Shown: piece by piece, positions 18,493 to 21,635 of the stretch
How positions within the stretch are numbered: the stretch's first letter is position 1
Layout of the letters: each line of letters begins with the position of its first letter
Virus record (IMG/VR): IMGVR_UViG_3300025914_000050
Coordinates: 1-21,635 of that record
Length of the DNA stretch: 21,635 bases
Reading direction: 5' to 3' (one strand)
DNA from: a virus
Program-made: the position numbers and the translations under genes
The notes under the pieces: model-generated
Told to the model about the DNA's origin: nothing
Database searches by the model: none
What the model saw: only the letters and a program-made list of their open reading frames with translations

Positions 18493-19874
18493 GTGTTGAT
18501 CTATCGCCCTACCAGGAGTTCTGGGACCGGCATGAAGTACTGAAGCAGATCAAGGCCATCGCGGACTCACGCATGATCGTGCCGTGGGCGCTGCTGGGTG
18601 TGACGATGGCGCGTGTGCTGTCTGCTGCGCCGCCGCAGATCATGATCCCACCTATCATCAACGCCCCGGCCAGCCTGAACTTTTTCGTAGCAATCACCGG
18701 CCCTTCCGGAGCTGGGAAGAGCGGGGCCATCGCGGCCAGCCGCCGCTACATCACCATCCCGAACGAGGCAGAGACCAAGAATTTAGGATCAGGGGAAGGC
18801 CTGGCCATGGTCTTCCTCGAGCCGGACCCCAACGCAGTAGGTCGTGGGCCTAAGCCCCTTGTGCGCAATCTGCGCCTGGGCATTGTGTTCAACGTGGACG
18901 AGATCACCACGCTAGGCGAGCTGGGTTCCCGCGATGGTTCTACGATTCAGTCCGTGCTGCGATCGGCCTGGAGTGGCGGCGACCTGGGCCAGTCCAACGC
19001 CTCGGTGGACCGGGATCGTTTCGTGGCGGGCGACAGTTACCGACTGACCATGATCTGTGGTGTCCAGCCCCGTAGGTCGCAGGTGCTGTTCCGTGAGGAT
19101 GGATCAGGCAGCCCTCAGAGATTCGTCTGGATGCCGGCAATCGATCCGAACATGCCCGAGCCTGAGCCGGGTCACTACTTCTCCACCACGCAGAGCCTAG
19201 CGATCGACATGCCTCGCTTCCCGGACAATCACTACGAGCTGACTGTCTGTCCGGAAGCCTGGGATGCCGTACACCGTGCCAACTGGGAGAAGCAGGTAGG
19301 CCGCAGCGACGGGCTAGATGGTCATTTGTTATTGTGTCAACTAAAAGTTGCAGCGGCATTGACGATCCTGTGCGACAAGTCTTTGAAGATCACCACCGAC
19401 TGGTGGGAAGCGGCAGGCACTGTAATGGCCGTCTCCAATGAGACCAGGGCCTGGGCCGCCGGTGGAGCTTATGAAGAGATGCGCGAGAACGCCATCCAGC
19501 GTGGATCGGAGTTCGGTATCTCTGACGCTCAGAAGGACAACGCCAAGGCCGATGAGATCTGTCGCCGCGTGGGCGGGAACATCCTCAAGTACATGGACAA
19601 CTACAACGAGCCAGTCTCCAAGAGTCAGCTCTCTCGGCATGTGGCCCCTTCTGATCGTAAGAACACACACTCCGAAACCTTCGTGGATCCTGATGGCAAG
19701 CCCCGGACCAGGGCCTATAGTAACTTCGACCTGGCCTGGGAGTGTCTGCTCGAGGGCGGAAAGATTCAGGTGCTCGCGCACAACCGACAACGGCACCCCC
19801 TCTGGCAGCGCACGGGTTTTGTCGTGAACGGCTATGCTGGTGACAGAGACGATGAGGAGCAGACCGGTGAGTAG
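18489..19874 (+). CDS. P-loop ATPase/helicase (DUF3987-like, primase partner)
   Basis: 461 aa from GTG at 18489, overlapping the primase stop (GTGA). Walker A is GPSGAGKS (71-78). Walker B is VFNVDE with D137-E138, and STIQSVLRSAWSGGDLGQSN matches the region after Walker B in DUF3987-type ATPases. After residue 330 the protein is helical and looks like a winged-helix DNA-binding tail (NEPVSKSQLSRHVAPSDRKN). In phages such proteins follow PrimPol primases and are believed to act as replicative helicases. The coupling and order support that. The specific family is by resemblance. Confidence 0.82.
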   Translation: MSVDLSPYQEFWDRHEVLKQIKAIADSRMIVPWALLGVTMARVLSAAPPQIMIPPIINAPASLNFFVAITGPSGAGKSGAIAASRRYITIPNEAETKNLGSGEGLAMVFLEPDPNAVGRGPKPLVRNLRLGIVFNVDEITTLGELGSRDGSTIQSVLRSAWSGGDLGQSNASVDRDRFVAGDSYRLTMICGVQPRRSQVLFREDGSGSPQRFVWMPAIDPNMPEPEPGHYFSTTQSLAIDMPRFPDNHYELTVCPEAWDAVHRANWEKQVGRSDGLDGHLLLCQLKVAAALTILCDKSLKITTDWWEAAGTVMAVSNETRAWAAGGAYEEMRENAIQRGSEFGISDAQKDNAKADEICRRVGGNILKYMDNYNEPVSKSQLSRHVAPSDRKNTHSETFVDPDGKPRTRAYSNFDLAWECLLEGGKIQVLAHNRQRHPLWQRTGFVVNGYAGDRDDEEQTGE

Positions 19875-20160
19875 TCACGAGGAAGATGTGGAAGAGGCCC
19901 TGGAGCCTACTCTGCTGGACATGGACGACAACCCTCTCTGGATCCACGGCTGTGAGACTATGCTGGCCGGAGACGATCCAGGGGATGAAGGCACCCCTGC
20001 TATCCACGTTGTGGTCAGTGCCTATCGTGGTCGCTGTGACATGAATGAGGATCACTTCACCGAGGTCAGTCACTTCTATAGCGCGGCTATGGCTCGCCAG
20101 TTGGCTGCTGCCCTGCTCAATGCCAGCGACATGCTGGACGAGTACGTAGCGGGGGAATAA
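19867..20160 (+). CDS. Hypothetical acidic 97-aa protein
   Basis: GTG at 19867 with a GAGGAG ribosome binding site, overlapping the ATPase stop by 8 nt. The N-terminal third is strongly acidic (EEDVEEALEPTLLDMDDNPL). A beta-rich section with HVVVSAYRGRCDMNEDHF follows, then a C-terminal helix (YSAAMARQLAAALLNASDML). No known domain. The acidic start could mimic DNA or bind partner proteins; that is only a thought. Confidence 0.7.
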   Translation: MSSHEEDVEEALEPTLLDMDDNPLWIHGCETMLAGDDPGDEGTPAIHVVVSAYRGRCDMNEDHFTEVSHFYSAAMARQLAAALLNASDMLDEYVAGE

Positions 20161-20162
20161 CG

Positions 20163-20768
20163 GTGCGTGTTCTTGTTGCCTGCGAATACAGCGGTCGAGT
20201 TCGAGACGCTTTCATCGCTCGGGGTCATGACGCTATCTCCTGTGACCTGTTGCTGACCGAGCGCCCCGGGCCGCATTTGCAGGAAGACGTTCGTGTAGTT
20301 TTGCAGGACTCCTGGGACTTAGTAATCGCGTTTCCTCCTTGTACAGACCTGGCCGCGTCCAATGCCCACAACCTCAAGATCAAAGAGGCTGATGGACGCA
20401 TGGCTTCTGCCTCTCGCTTCTTCCTGGATTGCTACCACGCCAATGCTCCGCGAGTAGCCGTGGAGAACCCTGTTGGAGTCATGTCTCGTCTCTTCCGTAA
20501 GCCGGATCAGATCATCGATCCCTGGATGTTCGGAGACCCTTGGAAGAAGAAGACCTGTCTTTGGTTGCGAGGTCTTCCGAAGCTGGAGCCCACGCACAAG
20601 ATCGATAGCTACGACCAGCCCGTGATGCCTTGGCACAGCGGCAGCGGCATTTACGTTGGCGACGGCACCCGGGTCTTCAAGGGCGTCGGAGGCGCTCGAT
20701 CGGCTAAGCTGCGCGCTCAGACATTCGAGGGCGTGGCTAACGCTATGGCGGTGGCGTGGGGTGGCTAA
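20163..20768 (+). CDS. Small cytosine-methyltransferase-like protein
   Basis: 201 aa from GTG at 20163, 2 nt after the previous stop. The start VLVACEYSGRVRDAF is a SAM-binding-type motif. FPPCTDLAAS (Cys60) matches the catalytic Pro-Cys motif of cytosine-5 methyltransferases. VAVENPVG (101-103 ENP) matches the Glu-Asn motif. The usual later motifs (such as the Q-x-R-x-R segment) and a target recognition domain are not visible, and the protein is much shorter than typical enzymes. It belongs to a family common in actinophages, usually called DNA methylase-like. It could modify DNA or nucleotides, but activity is not established here. Confidence 0.78.
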   Translation: MRVLVACEYSGRVRDAFIARGHDAISCDLLLTERPGPHLQEDVRVVLQDSWDLVIAFPPCTDLAASNAHNLKIKEADGRMASASRFFLDCYHANAPRVAVENPVGVMSRLFRKPDQIIDPWMFGDPWKKKTCLWLRGLPKLEPTHKIDSYDQPVMPWHSGSGIYVGDGTRVFKGVGGARSAKLRAQTFEGVANAMAVAWGG

Positions 20769-21219
20769 GCCCAAGAAGCCTATTCGACCGCTCCTGGAGA
20801 AGTGCCCTCAGTGCTTGGCGATTCCCGGGGTGAAGTGTACGGAGCTTGGCTTCGTTCTGGAGACGGTTCATATGAGTCGCTACAGCATCGCCTCGCTGCG
20901 CCAGACCCCGCCGCCTACGGTCCCGGACACGTCTGTCCTCATGGTAAAGTGCCCTCGCTGTGGAGCGATGCCCAAGCGGATCTGCACAGGGCCGCCGCCG
21001 ATGCGCGATCCGAAGCCATACCACAAGGAACGATGGCTCGAGAAGTTCAAGCTGGACAATGCCATGCGCAAGGCGATGGGCATCGCTCCGCTGGAGGATC
21101 CGGGGCGACCCTGGTTGGATAGTCGCGAGGCTCCCAAGCACGGCAACCCCAAAGGGGGCTGGCGCTACAAGCAGGAGTCCCGAGAGCAGAAGGAAGAGAT
21201 GAGTCAGGACGATGAGTGA
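20761..21219 (+). CDS. Phage protein with two CPxC zinc modules
   Basis: 152 aa from GTG at 20761, overlapping the methylase-like stop by 8 nt; the longer frame from 20656 is an out-of-frame reading of the methylase. Two copies of C-P-x-C-x(7)-C-...-H are seen: Cys15, 18, 26 with His37, and Cys64, 67, 75 with His88. This is the pattern of small actinophage DNA-binding zinc modules. Only the first copy has the usual PG turn (IPGVKC); the second reads MPKRIC. The C-terminal third is basic and polar (KHGNPKGGWRYKQESREQKE). Confidence 0.8.
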   Translation: MAKPKKPIRPLLEKCPQCLAIPGVKCTELGFVLETVHMSRYSIASLRQTPPPTVPDTSVLMVKCPRCGAMPKRICTGPPPMRDPKPYHKERWLEKFKLDNAMRKAMGIAPLEDPGRPWLDSREAPKHGNPKGGWRYKQESREQKEEMSQDDE

Positions 21220-21355
21220 AATCTATGACGTGCGAGACGCTTACATAGACCAGATGGAAGAGAGTCTTGACAAAATTAGAAGGATACTGGCTTCTGCCCG
21301 GTCCTTCAGTGAAGCCTACTACTCTATTCAGAGTGTGTTGAAAGAAGTCGAGTGA
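21212..21355 (+). CDS. Small helical protein, 47 aa
   Basis: ATG at 21212 overlaps the upstream stop by 8 nt, and its TGA overlaps the helicase GTG (GTGA). The peptide is helical with a regular heptad pattern (MSEIYDVRDAYIDQMEESLD; IRRILASARSFSEAYYSIQS), so a short coiled coil is likely. A GGAAGAGATGAG string gives a usable ribosome binding site. Function unknown. Confidence 0.65.
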   Translation: MSEIYDVRDAYIDQMEESLDKIRRILASARSFSEAYYSIQSVLKEVE

Positions 21356-21635
21356 CCTTCAAGTTCCGCGAGCCCGCCCCCTATCGCCACCAAGCGGAGG
21401 GGGTTCGTCGCCTCATGAAGCACAACGGGGTCTTTGGCCTGTTCTATGACGTGGGTACCGGCAAGACCCGCTGCGTTATCGACTACCTAGGGATGTTGGC
21501 GTATCACTTTGATACGGAGATCCGGGTGCTGGTCTGTGCGCCCAAGTCTGTCGTGGATACCTGGGAGCTACAGGTCAATCAGTGGGGCAGCCAGTCATGT
21601 GACTGGAATATCTGGGCGTTGCAGGGCTCGATCCA
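21352..21635 (+). CDS. SF2 (SNF2-type) helicase, N-terminal part, cut by window edge
   Basis: GTG at 21352 (GTGA overlap) opens a frame that runs off the right edge after 94 codons. YRHQAEGVRRLMKHNGVFGL is the Q-motif-like helix of SNF2 helicases. YDVGTGKTRCVIDYLGML contains the Walker A (motif I, residues 34-39). VRVLVCAPKSVVDTWELQV is motif Ia. These are ATP-driven DNA translocases or branch-remodelling helicases, commonly found in phage replication operons. Later motifs are outside the window. Confidence 0.88.
   Translation, partial: MTFKFREPAPYRHQAEGVRRLMKHNGVFGLFYDVGTGKTRCVIDYLGMLAYHFDTEIRVLVCAPKSVVDTWELQVNQWGSQSCDWNIWALQGSI

Noticed and set aside
1-21635. tRNA genes, CRISPR arrays, insertion sequences or an integrase
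   Set aside because: No cloverleaf-like runs, regular spaced repeats, transposase or recombinase motifs were seen by eye; dedicated searches were not possible here.

Overview
The window looks like part of a tailed double-stranded DNA phage genome (or closely related prophage) from an actinobacterial host. Evidence for phage: large and small terminase subunits, a portal protein, short genes packed with 1-20 nt start/stop overlaps, and a replication/recombination set. Evidence for an actinobacterial host: a WhiB-type Fe-S regulator, an LPxTG cell-wall-anchored protein, many GTG/TTG starts, moderately high GC, and actinophage-style CPxC zinc modules. The exact host genus cannot be read from the sequence; Streptomyces or a relative is a guess.

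Layout. Everything from 1 to about 17260 that I accept as a gene is on the minus strand. 1-1128 holds small unknown genes. 1170-6020 is the head/packaging block: portal, a small Cys-rich peptide coupled to a small membrane protein, terminase large subunit, a zinc-ribbon protein and terminase small subunit. 6057-10124 is an accessory run of overlapping small genes, including an HNH endonuclease, a DUF3310 protein and a WhiB protein. Four members of one coiled-coil family (542-1003, 3155-3571, 6057-6449, 9436-9984) are scattered through the left half and share near-identical DNA segments. 10244-10936 encodes a secreted collagen-like protein with an LPHTG sorting signal and a plausible promoter of its own. 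10990-14707 is a recombination module: VRR-NUC nuclease, DUF669-like putative ssDNA-binding protein, Sak4-like RecA-fold ATPase and a Cas4/RecB-like Fe-S nuclease. The nuclease gene has been invaded by an HNH gene that left a duplicated 3' end. 14704-16519 holds small DNA-binding or zinc proteins. 16533-17261 encodes a second secreted protein, probably beta-propeller-like.

At 17332-17604 there is a gene-poor divergence region. It has an AT-rich core between 21-bp inverted repeats with one mismatch, and a rightward promoter candidate. It is a good candidate for an origin or control region. From 17605 rightward, on the plus strand, lies the replication operon: a PrimPol-type primase, a P-loop ATPase/helicase, an unknown acidic protein, a small cytosine-methyltransferase-like protein, a two-zinc-module protein, a 47-aa protein, and the start of an SF2 helicase that runs off the right edge.

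How it may fit together: the rightward operon would prime and unwind DNA. The leftward recombination genes would process and anneal ends. The terminase and portal would package. The WhiB and excisionase-like proteins would regulate transcription. The two exported proteins would act at or outside the host surface. No tRNA, rRNA, CRISPR array, insertion sequence or integrase was seen.
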